A stretch of DNA of 64,000 nt, taken from assembly GCF_000517105.1 (NCBI RefSeq), contig NZ_KI912149.1:1141946-1205945 (forward strand). Direction: 5' to 3'. Positions 55,868 through 64,000 of this stretch are shown here, one piece after another; within the stretch, counting starts at the first letter, position 1, and the number at the start of each line of letters is the position of its first letter. The notes under the pieces are model-generated. The model ran no database searches. It was given only the letters and a program-made list of their open reading frames with translations, and was not told where the DNA came from. Position numbers and translations under genes: made by a program. The stretch is from Fischerella sp. PCC 9605 (GTDB taxonomy: Bacteria; Cyanobacteriota; Cyanobacteriia; Cyanobacteriales; Nostocaceae).

Positions 55868-56860
55868 ATGTCTTTTCGGATTTTAAGTTTGGATGGTGGC
55901 GGAATTCGAGGATTAGTTGCAGCAAAGATGCTGGCAGCAATTGAAAAGCAAATTCTGCAACCTTTAAATGAGTATTTTAACTTAATAGCTGGAACTTCTA
56001 CAGGGTCAATTTTAGCCACAGCTATAGCCACAGGACGCAGTAGTGAAGAAATTGTTGAGTTATACAAGCAAAAAAGTTCAATAATTTTCCCTTACAGAAG
56101 TCGTTTTTCACTCAAGCGAATTCCCCTAATTATAAAATACGGTTTGTCTGCTCCCAAGTACTCGAACGACGGTTTAATTCAAGTACTGAAAGAAACTTTT
56201 GGAGAAACCAGACTGTTTGATGTTCCATCGCCTTTACTATTGATTGTCTCTTATGACACGATTACCCGTGAACCAATCATTTTTAAAAGCTGGCGGCAAG
56301 ACAAAGATTATGGCAACGTACCGCTGTGGGAGGTGTGCGTCTGTTCAACATCTGCACCAACTTATTTTCCAGCATATAAACTACAAAGAAAGGTAAACCG
56401 AACAATTCAACAAGCAAATAGTGAATGTATATATTCTGCTATTGATGGTGGTGTCGCTGCTAACAACCCCTCCGCTAGTGCTGTTGCTGAAGCGCTGAGA
56501 CTAGGCCACGCAGCAGATAAAATTACCGTTCTCTCAATTGGGACAGGCGATCGCACGCGGATAATTCCCTTTGAAAAAGCTGAAAGCTGGGGTTTAATAC
56601 AATGGGCACAACCTTTGATTGGTGTATTATTTGACGCCTCATCAGATATTTACGAGTACATCACCAATCAAATCATGGATAATCACGTCTTGCGCTTGCA
56701 ATTCAAACTGGATCGGCAATTAACTGGCAAGCGTTTAAGCGATGACATTGATGACGTGAGTGAAGAAAATATCAATAATTTGATAGAAGCGGCAGAGGTT
56801 TATATTAATCAGCCGCAAATACAAGCAGCATTACAGGAATTTTTACGAGTTAGTCATTAG
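55868..56860 (+). CDS. Patatin-like phospholipase
   Basis: A 330-residue protein with all patatin signatures: oxyanion-hole GGGIRG (residues 10-15), nucleophile Ser44 in GTSTG, and Asp193 in AIDGGVAANNPS, giving the Ser-Asp catalytic dyad. It should hydrolyse acyl esters of lipids. Stand-alone patatins are common in cyanobacteria; patatins also serve as effectors (CapV) in CBASS defence, but no cyclase-like defence gene is adjacent, so a defence role is not supported. Heptamer repeats follow the stop. Confidence 0.92.
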   Translation: MSFRILSLDGGGIRGLVAAKMLAAIEKQILQPLNEYFNLIAGTSTGSILATAIATGRSSEEIVELYKQKSSIIFPYRSRFSLKRIPLIIKYGLSAPKYSNDGLIQVLKETFGETRLFDVPSPLLLIVSYDTITREPIIFKSWRQDKDYGNVPLWEVCVCSTSAPTYFPAYKLQRKVNRTIQQANSECIYSAIDGGVAANNPSASAVAEALRLGHAADKITVLSIGTGDRTRIIPFEKAESWGLIQWAQPLIGVLFDASSDIYEYITNQIMDNHVLRLQFKLDRQLTGKRLSDDIDDVSEENINNLIEAAEVYINQPQIQAALQEFLRVSH

Positions 56861-56880
56861 TCATTAGTCATTAGTCATTT
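56846..56880. repeat. ATTAGTC heptamer tandem repeat
   Basis: Four tandem TAGTCAT heptamers overlap the last codons of the patatin gene, so the tail residues RVSH are partly repeat-encoded. The same heptamer occurs at 34576-34606 and 37362-37383. Confidence 0.8.
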
Positions 56881-57013
56881 GTTAGTGGTTAGTTTTTTAC
56901 TACTCCCCATTGCCCCTAATCCCCACTCCCTGGCGGTCGTGGGGGCCCCGAGTTCCCCATCTCCCCATCTCCCCATCTCCCCACTCTCTTACTCCCCCAC
57001 TCCCCCACTCCTC

Positions 57014-58090
57014 CTAATTCCGCAGCACATCACCAGACTCTACATCAAACCAGTGGATATTCTGGTGTGGCAATGCTAGTGTGATTTCTTCGTCATGCCA
57101 ATTTTGGTCTGTGGGTAACAAAGCACGCACTGTTAAAGCTTCTGTTTTGGAACTACCTACATTCACACTCACCAAATTGTGCATTCCCAGGTTTTCCACC
57201 AAAAATACTCGACCTTTAATAATGTTTGTATCTTCATCTTGGGCAATGCGAACATGTTCTGGACGAATTCCCAAGACAATTTGTGGTGGAACCGTCGGGA
57301 TATGGGGTAGAGGTATTTGAAAGTCACCCAGCATGGCATAATATCCCTTGCAGGGTAGGGTGAGTAGATTCATTTGCGGACTGCCGACAAAACCTGCCAC
57401 AAACAAGTTGGCTGGATTATTGTAAATGCGTGCGGGTGGGTCGAGTTGTTGCACGTAACCGTTGTTTAGCACTGCAACTTTAGTAGAAAGCGTCATTGCT
57501 TCTGTTTGGTCGTGGGTGACGTATACCACCGGGGCTTTTTGGGCAGCAAATATTTGCTTGATATCAGCGCGGACTCGTTCCCTCAGTAAGGCATCTAGGT
57601 TACTAAGCGGTTCATCTAATAAATATACTTGGGCGTGACGCACCAGTGCCCGACCAACTGCAACCCGCTGTCTTTGTCCTCCAGATAGTTGACCGGGTTT
57701 GCGTTGCAATAATTCTCCTAATCCCAAAATTTCTGCTACCTCTGCCACTCGCTGTTTAATTTCGGTACGCGGAACTTTTTTTAATTTCAGTCCAGAGGCG
57801 AGGTTATCGTACACCGTCATATGGGGATAAAGGGCATAGCTTTGAAACACCATTGCCATATTGCGATCGCCCGGTCGCTTAAAGGTGATATCCTCATCTC
57901 CCAGGATAATGTTACCGCGCGTTACCTCTTCCAACCCTGCGATCATTCTCAAGGTTGTGGCAAGTCCACAACCACTCGGGCCAAGCAAAGTCAGAAATTC
58001 ATCTTTATCTACAGTTAAGCTGACGTCTTTAACTGGGACAACTTTAGGAGAATAGGTTTTATTTATGTTTCTCAGTTCTAGTGTTGCCAT
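57014..58090 (-). CDS. MalK/UgpC-type ABC ATPase with altered Walker A motif
   Basis: A 358-residue ATPase of the sugar-importer class. It has the signature LSGGQRQRVAVGRAL, Walker B VYLLDEPLSNLDA, the H-loop YVTHDQTEAMT, and a C-terminal TOBE-type region (LGIRPEHVRIA). The Walker A loop, however, reads GPSGCGLATT at residues 37-46: Leu43 and Ala44 stand where the near-invariant Lys and Ser should be. Everything else is intact and full length, so the gene looks recently altered. The change coincides with a short inverted repeat (57953-57973). No permease is adjacent. Confidence 0.9.
   Translation of the reverse strand: MATLELRNINKTYSPKVVPVKDVSLTVDKDEFLTLLGPSGCGLATTLRMIAGLEEVTRGNIILGDEDITFKRPGDRNMAMVFQSYALYPHMTVYDNLASGLKLKKVPRTEIKQRVAEVAEILGLGELLQRKPGQLSGGQRQRVAVGRALVRHAQVYLLDEPLSNLDALLRERVRADIKQIFAAQKAPVVYVTHDQTEAMTLSTKVAVLNNGYVQQLDPPARIYNNPANLFVAGFVGSPQMNLLTLPCKGYYAMLGDFQIPLPHIPTVPPQIVLGIRPEHVRIAQDEDTNIIKGRVFLVENLGMHNLVSVNVGSSKTEALTVRALLPTDQNWHDEEITLALPHQNIHWFDVESGDVLRN
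57953..57973. repeat. 8-bp inverted repeat with 5-bp spacer in the Walker A codons
   Basis: Arms GGTTGTGG and CCACAACC flank a spacer that reads CAAGT on the + strand and ACTTG on the coding (minus) strand. If the spacer were flipped, the coding strand would read GGC-AAG-TCC, restoring Gly-Lys-Ser of a normal Walker A. Confidence 0.9.
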
Positions 58091-58317
58091 CTTAATTTAG
58101 GGAATAGGGGAAGGGGTAAAGAAGTTGGTCAAAGGGACTGGGGACTGGCGATCGGGGATTGAGAAAGAATCCAGTTAAGTTTTTCTTTCTAGTACCCAAT
58201 ACCAAGTACCCAGTACCTAGTACAAGCGTCTCGGAGTGGCATTCGCACTCCACCACACGTATTTGTTGCTGAGATCCAAATGCCGCGACCAGTTGATAAT
58301 TTGAAGATCCCCCTAAA

Positions 58318-58450
58318 TCCACGCCAGGTGCTACAACGGGACGCCAGGTGCTACAACGCTTTGCTTAGGGGCCCCCACGATAGTGGGGTTGGGGGGAAAC
58401 ACCCTCCAACGCGCTGGCTCGGGAACCACCAAGGGCGCACTGGCTCCTCT
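58318..58450. repeat. GC-rich dispersed repeat, copy 4
   Basis: GCCAGGTGCTACAACGGGACG is repeated twice in tandem here, then GGGGCCCCCACGATAG and CCAAGGGCGCACTGGCTCCTC follow. The same strings appear near 5805 and 36715. Confidence 0.75.
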
Positions 58451-58560
58451 TAAAAAGGGGGACTTTGAGATGCTTTCCCCCCTTTTTAAGGGGGGCTAGG
58501 GGGGATCTAACAACATCATTGATACTTTCCAGAGATGCTGTTGGGAGTTGGAGTTCAAAG

Positions 58561-58644
58561 CTCAAACTTTCATGTTTCAAGTTAGAACTTTCACGTTTTA
58601 AACTAGAACTTTCACGTTTTAAACTAGAACTTTCATGTTTCAAT
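58561..58644. repeat. 21-bp tandem repeat, four copies
   Basis: Four 21-base units of the form CTAGAACTTTCACGTTTTAAA, with small differences at the ends of the first and last. On the minus strand each unit reads as seven codons (SSLKRES-like), but the frame has no start of quality and no other domain. Confidence 0.85.
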
Positions 58645-58813
58645 CCTCTCCCCACTTCTTCCACTCCCCTTCATGTAGTGGTGATGCGAGATTTTCTGAG
58701 TAAGAAAGCAGCGATCGCCATTGCTGCAACTAACTACAGAAATGTCACTACTATTAACACTACTCCATAACCAAAATCAAGGTATAAATAAAAATATAAA
58801 TATATAAATCTTT

Positions 58814-60112
58814 TTAAGTTAAAAATTTATTATCAAATACAATATAATTTGCTTTTCCTTGCTCCTTAGCGCGATACATAGCTGTATCTGCATCTCTCAG
58901 CAGGGTTCTTGGTTCATCATAACCACTGCAACTCAAGGCAATGCCAATGCTTGCTGTTGTAAATATCTCAACTCCGTTGAGGTGAAGAGGTAAGCCTAAG
59001 GTTTCTTGAATGCGTTTGGCAATGTTGATAGCGTCGCCAACATCTTTAATATCTTCTAAAAGAACGGCAAACTCGTCACCACCAAATCTGGCAACGGTGT
59101 CACCACTACGCAAGCAAGACTCCAAACGTCGGGCGATCGCTATCAATAAATCATCACCCATCCCATGGCCAAAGCGATCGTTAATTTCCTTAAAGCCATC
59201 TAAATCTAAAAATAAAACAGCGAAATGACTATTAACCCGTCTTTTACAACGTTCCAATGCTTGTTTGAGTCGATCCAGGAATAAAACTCTGTTGGGTAGT
59301 GCTGTTAGTCCATCATAAAAAGCATTGCGAATCAATTGCGCTTCTGTTTGCTTGCGTTGAGTGATGTCTTGAAAAACTACAACAGCACCTGTAATATTAC
59401 CCAAACAATCGCGAATTGGTGCTACAGTATCTCCAATCGGTATTTCTGTTCCATTCTTGGCAATTAACCTACAGTTATCTGGTAATCTCAAAACTACACC
59501 TGCTTGCATTGCTTGCGTGGCTAAATTAGCAATTCTTTCTCCGGTATCGCGATCAACTAAATTTAAAACTTCTACTAAATATTTCCCCAAAGCTTCTTTT
59601 TGTTGCCAACCTGTGAGCATTTCTGCCAGTGGATTCATCATTTCGATCCGAACATTAATATCTGTGACTAATACCGCACAGCCCATACTATTAATAATTG
59701 ACAGTAACCTTTGCTTTTCTGTTTGCAATTGCTTTTGGATTTTGTGTTTATAAAGAGCTATTTCGACGGCAATATGTAAGTCTTTTTCAGTAAATGGTTT
59801 CAGAATATAGCTAAAAGGATCTAGTAAGTTATTTATTTGTATTTTTTCATACACTAAGCTATCTGTTAAATATAATACTGGTATTTTAAAAGTGTTCTGA
59901 ATAATATCTACAACTTGTACACCGTCTACTTCTCCAGCCAAGCAGATATCAATCAATACTAAACTTGGATTGATTTCGGCTATTTTTTTTACCACTGCCT
60001 CAGCATAATCAGTGGTTTCGGTAACTGTATATCCTAACTTTATTAAACTATTTTTAATATCTACAGCTTGGATTTTTTCATCTTCTACAACTAGGATTTT
60101 CGGAGCGACCAT
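58814..60112 (-). CDS. Response regulator-PAS-GGDEF diguanylate cyclase
   Basis: A 432-residue three-domain regulator. A receiver domain (residues 1-125: ILVVEDE, the phosphoacceptor Asp in LVLIDICLAG, YILKPF) is followed by a PAS domain (about 135-255; ends VVFQDITQRKQ) and a GGDEF domain (about 260-432) with intact GGDEF and an upstream RSGD inhibitory I-site. It should make c-di-GMP in response to phosphorylation. No EAL domain. A partner kinase is not adjacent. ATG 60112 is used; a TTG at 60154 is also in frame. No repeat overlaps it. Confidence 0.93.
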   Translation of the reverse strand: MVAPKILVVEDEKIQAVDIKNSLIKLGYTVTETTDYAEAVVKKIAEINPSLVLIDICLAGEVDGVQVVDIIQNTFKIPVLYLTDSLVYEKIQINNLLDPFSYILKPFTEKDLHIAVEIALYKHKIQKQLQTEKQRLLSIINSMGCAVLVTDINVRIEMMNPLAEMLTGWQQKEALGKYLVEVLNLVDRDTGERIANLATQAMQAGVVLRLPDNCRLIAKNGTEIPIGDTVAPIRDCLGNITGAVVVFQDITQRKQTEAQLIRNAFYDGLTALPNRVLFLDRLKQALERCKRRVNSHFAVLFLDLDGFKEINDRFGHGMGDDLLIAIARRLESCLRSGDTVARFGGDEFAVLLEDIKDVGDAINIAKRIQETLGLPLHLNGVEIFTTASIGIALSCSGYDEPRTLLRDADTAMYRAKEQGKANYIVFDNKFLT

Positions 60113-60604
60113 GCTAAAATTACCAGTTTTCTCAGGTTCAGATTTTTTTATCAATGTTAGCTGAGTTTGGAAGACAGTAATCCTATCATAATAAATCTCT
60201 AATCTTGCTGTGTATTACTTGACTGAAATACTGACTAATTCTGAAATGTAATTGGCGATCGCTGTTTAAAAAGTTTTAATAAAGTCAAGAAAAATAACTT
60301 GATACAGTTAATATCAAGTTGTTATTGTGATAATAAAGGCACGTTTTCTAGATTATATTTACAACTATTTGTAGTATTTACATAACAAAATAAAAGTGAA
60401 GATAAGCCATTAAGAAATTTACTAAAATAATGTATCTGATTAGCGAAACAAAAATCAGTATGACTCGGGAAGTGGGAATGGGGAACTCAATATTCCCCAC
60501 CTAGTAAGGATTAGAAGCATTGAGAATTGAGAATGGGCAATAGCGAGAACTGAGAAGTCAGAATGTTCTTCCAGCATCGCTGCCTTTGTTCAAGCCAGCC
60601 TACT
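60113..60604. other. 492-base intergenic stretch
   Basis: It separates folB and the GGDEF gene, both leftward. It is AT-rich and holds a 9-bp inverted repeat (60296-60320, AACTTGATA with TATCAAGTT, spacer 7) that might be an operator or hairpin for the GGDEF promoter. No gene is seen. Confidence 0.5.
60296..60320. promoter_or_regulatory. Inverted repeat upstream of the GGDEF gene
   Basis: AACTTGATA, seven bases, TATCAAGTT, about 185 bases upstream of the GGDEF start. It could be a regulator site or a transcript hairpin; no regulator is proposed. Confidence 0.3.
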
Positions 60605-60973
60605 TTAACCATTGGGTTTAATTCTGGTGACTTCGATGCTAATTTTGCCGCCAAAGTCTGGAATGGGTGCAGCAGGCTTGCTGAGAATGACTTGAACTTG
60701 GGTAAGGCGATCGCACTCTTGTAGAATAGAATCTGCAATGGTAGCTACTAAGCGTTCCACCAAAGCAAACTTTGATGTCTTTATCAGATGTTGCACCAAG
60801 TTGATGACTCGACGGTAGTCCACTGTATCTGCAATCGCGTCAGATTTAGCTGCTGAGTCGATATCCAACCATAACTTCAAATCCACCTCAAACCATTGGC
60901 CTAGCACCTGTTCCTCTGGTAAAAAGCCAGTGTAGCCATAGGCGCGAATTCCCGTTACATGAATGCAGTCCAT
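60605..60973 (-). CDS. folB: Dihydroneopterin aldolase
   Basis: A 122-residue FolB: IHVTGIRAYGYTGFLPEEQVLGQWFEVDLKLW at the N terminus, the TVDYRRVINLV segment, the catalytic-region Glu in LVERLVATIAD, and a C-terminal VILSKPAAPIPDFGG. It splits dihydroneopterin in folate synthesis. It stands alone, 220 bases from the divergent menD. Confidence 0.93.
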   Translation of the reverse strand: MDCIHVTGIRAYGYTGFLPEEQVLGQWFEVDLKLWLDIDSAAKSDAIADTVDYRRVINLVQHLIKTSKFALVERLVATIADSILQECDRLTQVQVILSKPAAPIPDFGGKISIEVTRIKPNG

Positions 60974-61193
60974 AAGAAATTAGCTAGTGAATTTTGCCAA
61001 TAGGATTTTAAATTGAAATTTCTGATACAAAATCTAATATCTAAAGTAGGTAGGTGGCAATAAATATCACTATGTTAAGAAACATAAAATTACTGAAACC
61101 TTTACCAATGACAAATGACAAATGACGACCCTTACTAGTTAACTTTATTTGTGCCTATCTACTTAAGATTGTCTTTTTGCTAAATCAAATTTC

Positions 61194-63041
61194 ATGCCAA
61201 TTGGTTTTAGAAATACTAATGAACTTTGGGCTTCTATATTGACGCAGACATTGAAGCATCTAGGGTTAACAACCGCTGTAATTTGTCCAGGTTCGCGATC
61301 CACACCTTTAGCAGTCGCTTTTGCCCAATCAGCACCCGAAATAGAAGCAATTTCCATTTTAGATGAACGTTCTGCTGCTTTTTTTGCCTTGGGAAGGGCA
61401 AAAGCAACAGGATGTCCCACTGCTATTGTTTGCACCTCTGGCACAGCGGGGGCAAACTTTTACCCAGCAGTAATTGAAGCCAGAGAAAGTCGTGTACCGC
61501 TATTGTTGTTAACTGCCGATAGACCACCAGAATTGCGAAATTGCCACTCTGGACAAACTATAGATCAGTTGAAATTATACGCCAATTACCCAAACTGGCA
61601 AGCAGAATTAGCTTTACCTGCAACAGATATGGGGATGCTGGCTTATTTACGGCAAACGGTCATGTATGCTTGGGAGCGATCGCTTTACCCAGTACCCGGC
61701 CCAGTACATCTGAATATACCCTTTCGCGACCCCCTCGCACCCATTCCTGATGCAACTGACTTGAACTACTTGGAATCATACTTTCAGTCAGACGAATTTT
61801 TTGCAAGCATAGAATCTCTTGTGGGACAGGCGTCTCGCCTGTCTATAGATATAGGCGGGTTGGATGTCCACCCCGCAATCACCCAATGGCAGCAATGCCA
61901 ACGCGGCATCATCATCGCTGGAATTGCCCAACCACAACAACCATATAAATATTGTCAGGCGATCGCTCAACTTGCCCAAACCTTAAAATTCCCTGTCTTG
62001 GCAGAAGGACTTTCTCCTGTCAGAAATCATGCCGATCTCAACCCTCATATTATTTCTACCTATGACCTGATATTGCGGAATCAGCAACTGGCGCAACAGC
62101 TAGCGCCAGAAATAGTAATTCAAATTGGTGAAATGCCTACCAGTCCAGTATTGCGTCACTGGCTAAAAACCACCACCGCTAAACGCTGGTTAATTGACCC
62201 CAGCGACCAAAACCTCGATCCCCTCCACGGTAGGACAATTCATCTGCGGGTGAGTGTAGAACAGCTAGTTGGGGAAGAGTGGGGGAGTCGAACAGATGTA
62301 GAGACGCGCCATGGCGCGTCTGGGAGAGGGAGAGAGGGAGAGGGGAGGAAATTCTCCTCATCCCCCCATCCTCCCATCCCCCCATCCTCTTATCTCCACC
62401 AATGGTGTACGGCAGAAGCAAAAGTCAGAGTAGCTGTTGACCAAACCTTAACGGGAATAAAAGACTTACTTGAAAGTAAAATCGCTTGGTTACTGTCCCA
62501 GACTCTACCACCAGAAACCCCTATATTTATCGCCAACAGTATGCCTGTGCGGGATGTGGAATTTTTCTGGAAACCAAGTAACTTAGGTGTACGAACCTTT
62601 TTCAACCGGGGTGCAAATGGCATTGATGGCACTTTATCCACTGCTTTGGGAATCGCCCATCATCATCAAAGCAGCGTCATGTTGACGGGAGATTTAGCAC
62701 TATTGCACGATACCAATGGCTTTTTAATTAAAAATAAATTTGTTGGGCATTTGACAATTGTATTAATTAACAACAATGGTGGTGGAATTTTTGAGATGTT
62801 ACCCATTGCCAAGTTCGATCCGCCATTTGAAGAGTTTTTTGCTACTCCTCAGGACATTGATTTTGCTCAATTGTGTGCCACTTACGGCGTGCAGCATGAA
62901 TTGATTACTTCTTGGGAACGCTTGCAGACTCAGTTAAATCCATTACCTTCTAGGGGTATTAGGGTTTTGGAGTTGCAAACAAATCGCAAAGCCGATACCA
63001 AATGGCGTCAAGAGAATTTGGGTAGGTTTGCACTGATATAG
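61194..63041 (+). CDS. menD: MenD (SEPHCHC synthase) with two in-frame repeat insertions
   Basis: A 615-residue thiamine-diphosphate enzyme of menaquinone/phylloquinone synthesis. N-terminal ICPGSRSTPLAVAFAQ and SGTAGANFYPAVIEA and C-terminal GDLALLHDTNGFLI...INNNGGGIFEMLP, the ThDP/Mg site, are intact. Two extra stretches appear: residues about 209-229 (GQASRLSIDIGGLDVHPA), and about 360-401 (from GSRTDVETRHGASG to PPSSYLH). Both are translations of intergenic-type repeats. This explains the length, about 30-40 residues above the usual. The frame is kept in each case. Confidence 0.93.
   Translation: MPIGFRNTNELWASILTQTLKHLGLTTAVICPGSRSTPLAVAFAQSAPEIEAISILDERSAAFFALGRAKATGCPTAIVCTSGTAGANFYPAVIEARESRVPLLLLTADRPPELRNCHSGQTIDQLKLYANYPNWQAELALPATDMGMLAYLRQTVMYAWERSLYPVPGPVHLNIPFRDPLAPIPDATDLNYLESYFQSDEFFASIESLVGQASRLSIDIGGLDVHPAITQWQQCQRGIIIAGIAQPQQPYKYCQAIAQLAQTLKFPVLAEGLSPVRNHADLNPHIISTYDLILRNQQLAQQLAPEIVIQIGEMPTSPVLRHWLKTTTAKRWLIDPSDQNLDPLHGRTIHLRVSVEQLVGEEWGSRTDVETRHGASGRGREGEGRKFSSSPHPPIPPSSYLHQWCTAEAKVRVAVDQTLTGIKDLLESKIAWLLSQTLPPETPIFIANSMPVRDVEFFWKPSNLGVRTFFNRGANGIDGTLSTALGIAHHHQSSVMLTGDLALLHDTNGFLIKNKFVGHLTIVLINNNGGGIFEMLPIAKFDPPFEEFFATPQDIDFAQLCATYGVQHELITSWERLQTQLNPLPSRGIRVLELQTNRKADTKWRQENLGRFALI
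61817..61880. repeat. In-frame palindromic repeat 1 in menD
   Basis: The stretch has GGACAGGCGTCTCGCCTGTC (inverted arms GACAGGCG) then GGCGGGTTGGATGTCCACCC, the pattern of a common cyanobacterial intergenic repeat. It encodes residues about 209-229. Confidence 0.7.
62272..62398. repeat. In-frame repeat 2 in menD
   Basis: The block has the perfect palindrome AGACGCGCCATGGCGCGTCT at 62302-62321, then GAGAGGGAGAGAGGGAGAGG and CCCCCCATCCTCCCATCC. The TAGAGACGCG start is shared with intergenic copies at 13311 and 63678. Confidence 0.75.
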
Positions 63042-63060
63042 TTTTTGCAACACAACCCAA

Positions 63061-63086
63061 ATAAAAAGCCCCCAACTCTTTGGGGG
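63061..63086 (-). terminator. Hairpin with T-run on the minus strand
   Basis: CCCCCAA and TTGGGGG pair around a four-base loop; read on the minus strand it is followed by CTTTTTAT. On the + strand, no T-run follows. It would end a leftward transcript coming from the gene-free region, and possibly menD as well. Confidence 0.5.
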
Positions 63087-63676
63087 TAACAGCCATGAAC
63101 TCAATAAACATTTACACTTGAAATAAGCCGGATAAAGTCTACACCCTAGCTTGCAGGTATTGCTAGCTGGGGCTTTCTTAATGTTTACAGTAGTATTTAT
63201 TTACTACTCCAAACATTTTGTGCTGAGTAACCTCAAAAATTGTAGCATCATTCAGCATTTGCATGTTTTGCTTTACTAATGCGAACATTTAGCCTTAATC
63301 AGAGAAAATTTCGATAACTCTAAGGTTTAACAGTACCTCAAATCAAAATGAGGTACGGTAAAAACGCGATAAAAACTAGCGATCGCCCTACCTCGAACAA
63401 TGCTCCCACCTAAATGCTGCTGGTGTGGCATTGAAGTGTCAAGAGTTCCAAAAAAAGCACTAGTACATGATGGCGGAAATAAAGCTACCATTCTAAATCA
63501 ACGAAGAGTTTAGATAATAAGCTTTTTGACTTTTGACTTCCAAGGCAGCGTGCTGGGCTATCAAACTATAGTTAACAAATTCACACGATATTCCTCCCAA
63601 GGAAGAAGTAGTTGCCAATTTGCCAGATAAAAGGGACGCTTAATGTGAATTAGAGGCTGAAACCTTGTATTTTCGG

Positions 63677-63706
63677 TGTAGAGACGCGAAATTTCGCGTC
63701 TCTACA
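63677..63706. repeat. Perfect 30-bp palindrome (TAGAGACGCG family)
   Basis: TGTAGAGACGCGAAA is followed directly by its complement. The same motif, in part, occurs at 13311-13320 and inside menD (62298-62321). Confidence 0.85.
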
Positions 63707-64000
63707 AAGCCCAGAATCCTTGATATAACATTGGTTTTGATAATTCACATCAGACGTAAGGGGCAATTTTACACGAATTTATAGACCAGCATTTACACCC
63801 ATAAGCCGGAGCTACGAATAAACTAGAACACGATCCGCTTACTATCAAGCAAACAGAATCACCTCATCCTGTATTGGGTGAGAATATTTTTTGTTGAACA
63901 TATTTTAATCATAAACAGTTATATTTTCTAATCAAAACTCTGCTTTATTTTTTAATAAAAACTTGTGCTTTGTGGGTGCTTTTACGTGGCACTAATACTG

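Larger units (their letters stand above)
58091..58813. other. 723-base intergenic stretch of repeats
   Basis: It holds short GTACCCAG/TACC repeats (58190-58225), the GC-rich repeat at about 58318-58450, a CCCCCCTT/AAGGGGGG fragment (58440-58505) and the 21-bp tandem repeat at 58561-58644. Frames on both strands are by-products of these repeats. No gene is called. Confidence 0.65.
63042..64000. other. 959-base stretch at the window edge with no recognised gene
   Basis: The right end holds a hairpin near 63069-63086, a second imperfect hairpin (about 63144-63172, followed by CTTTCTT) that may end menD transcription, and a 30-bp palindrome at 63677-63706. No frame of useful length or domain is seen, and no tRNA could be recognised. 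A non-coding RNA or an upstream region of the next gene is possible. Confidence 0.55.

Noticed and set aside
55868-56860. Patatin as a CBASS effector
   Set aside because: No CD-NTase, sensor or accessory defence gene is adjacent; neighbours are DUF2993 and an ABC ATPase.
58365-58664. 99-codon leftward frame rich in SSLKRES repeats
   Set aside because: It is the translation of the 21-bp tandem repeat and of a GC-rich repeat, without a start signal.

Overview
The window is chromosomal DNA of a filamentous, probably heterocyst-forming cyanobacterium (Nostocales). The signs are many GCGATCGC (HIP1) octamers, heptamer tandem repeats of the ATTAGTC and TTTGTTG type, GC-rich dispersed repeats, and cyanobacterial families (Ycf51, DUF3143, MenD, CrtO-type ketolase, YaaW-like and DUF2993 proteins). 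No rRNA, tRNA, CRISPR array, transposase or phage gene was found.

Layout. 1-5.4 kb: a partial glycosyltransferase, a flavin monooxygenase pseudogene split by a small inverted-repeat element, a Cache-type histidine kinase and an acyltransferase. 6.1-11.4 kb: an arsenic locus read leftward (arsI, then PstS-like protein, MIP channel, FAD oxidoreductase, arsH, arsC) with a divergent arsR; inverted-repeat operators lie between arsI and arsR. 11.6-25.6 kb: CrtO-like oxidoreductase, saccharopine-dehydrogenase-like protein, a second ArsR, an aminotransferase, a glycerol-dehydrogenase-like protein, Ycf51, a TPR lipoprotein, an O-antigen-ligase-like membrane protein, a YaaW-like protein, and a DUF2945/DUF3140 pair in which the second gene has an internal stop. 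26-40.4 kb: bestrophin, M28 peptidase, then a chaperone block (dnaK, dnaJ-like, HNH, second J protein, DUF3143), uppS-cdaA, lysA, rimI and clpC. 40.6-49.6 kb: a sugar-binding lipoprotein, then a signalling block with two Ser/Thr kinases, an NB-ARC ATPase and its decayed paralogue, a WD40 protein, a PhnD-like lipoprotein and a haem-c/HAMP sensor. 49.9-54.1 kb: a peptidase-containing ABC exporter cassette with a double-glycine-type substrate and an HlyD adaptor. 54.6-63 kb: DUF2993 protein, patatin, a MalK-type ATPase, a GGDEF response regulator, folB and menD. The last 950 bases carry no recognisable gene.

How the genes fit together. The arsenic genes make a coherent pathway: ArsC reduces arsenate, the MIP channel can release arsenite, ArsI splits carbon-arsenic bonds and ArsH oxidises trivalent organoarsenicals. 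The signalling block appears to hold two copies of an NB-ARC/kinase module, one partly decayed, with the PhnD-like and haem-c genes between them. The exporter cassette probably matures and secretes the 122-residue protein encoded just upstream.

Most notable observations: (1) the MalK-type ATPase has lost its Walker A lysine through what looks like a 5-bp inversion inside a perfect 8-bp inverted repeat; (2) a three-gene secretion cassette with an uncharacterised substrate; (3) the duplicated NB-ARC/kinase module around a possible redox or ligand sensor pair; (4) intergenic-type repeats lying in frame inside lysA, menD (twice) and an O-antigen-ligase-like gene.
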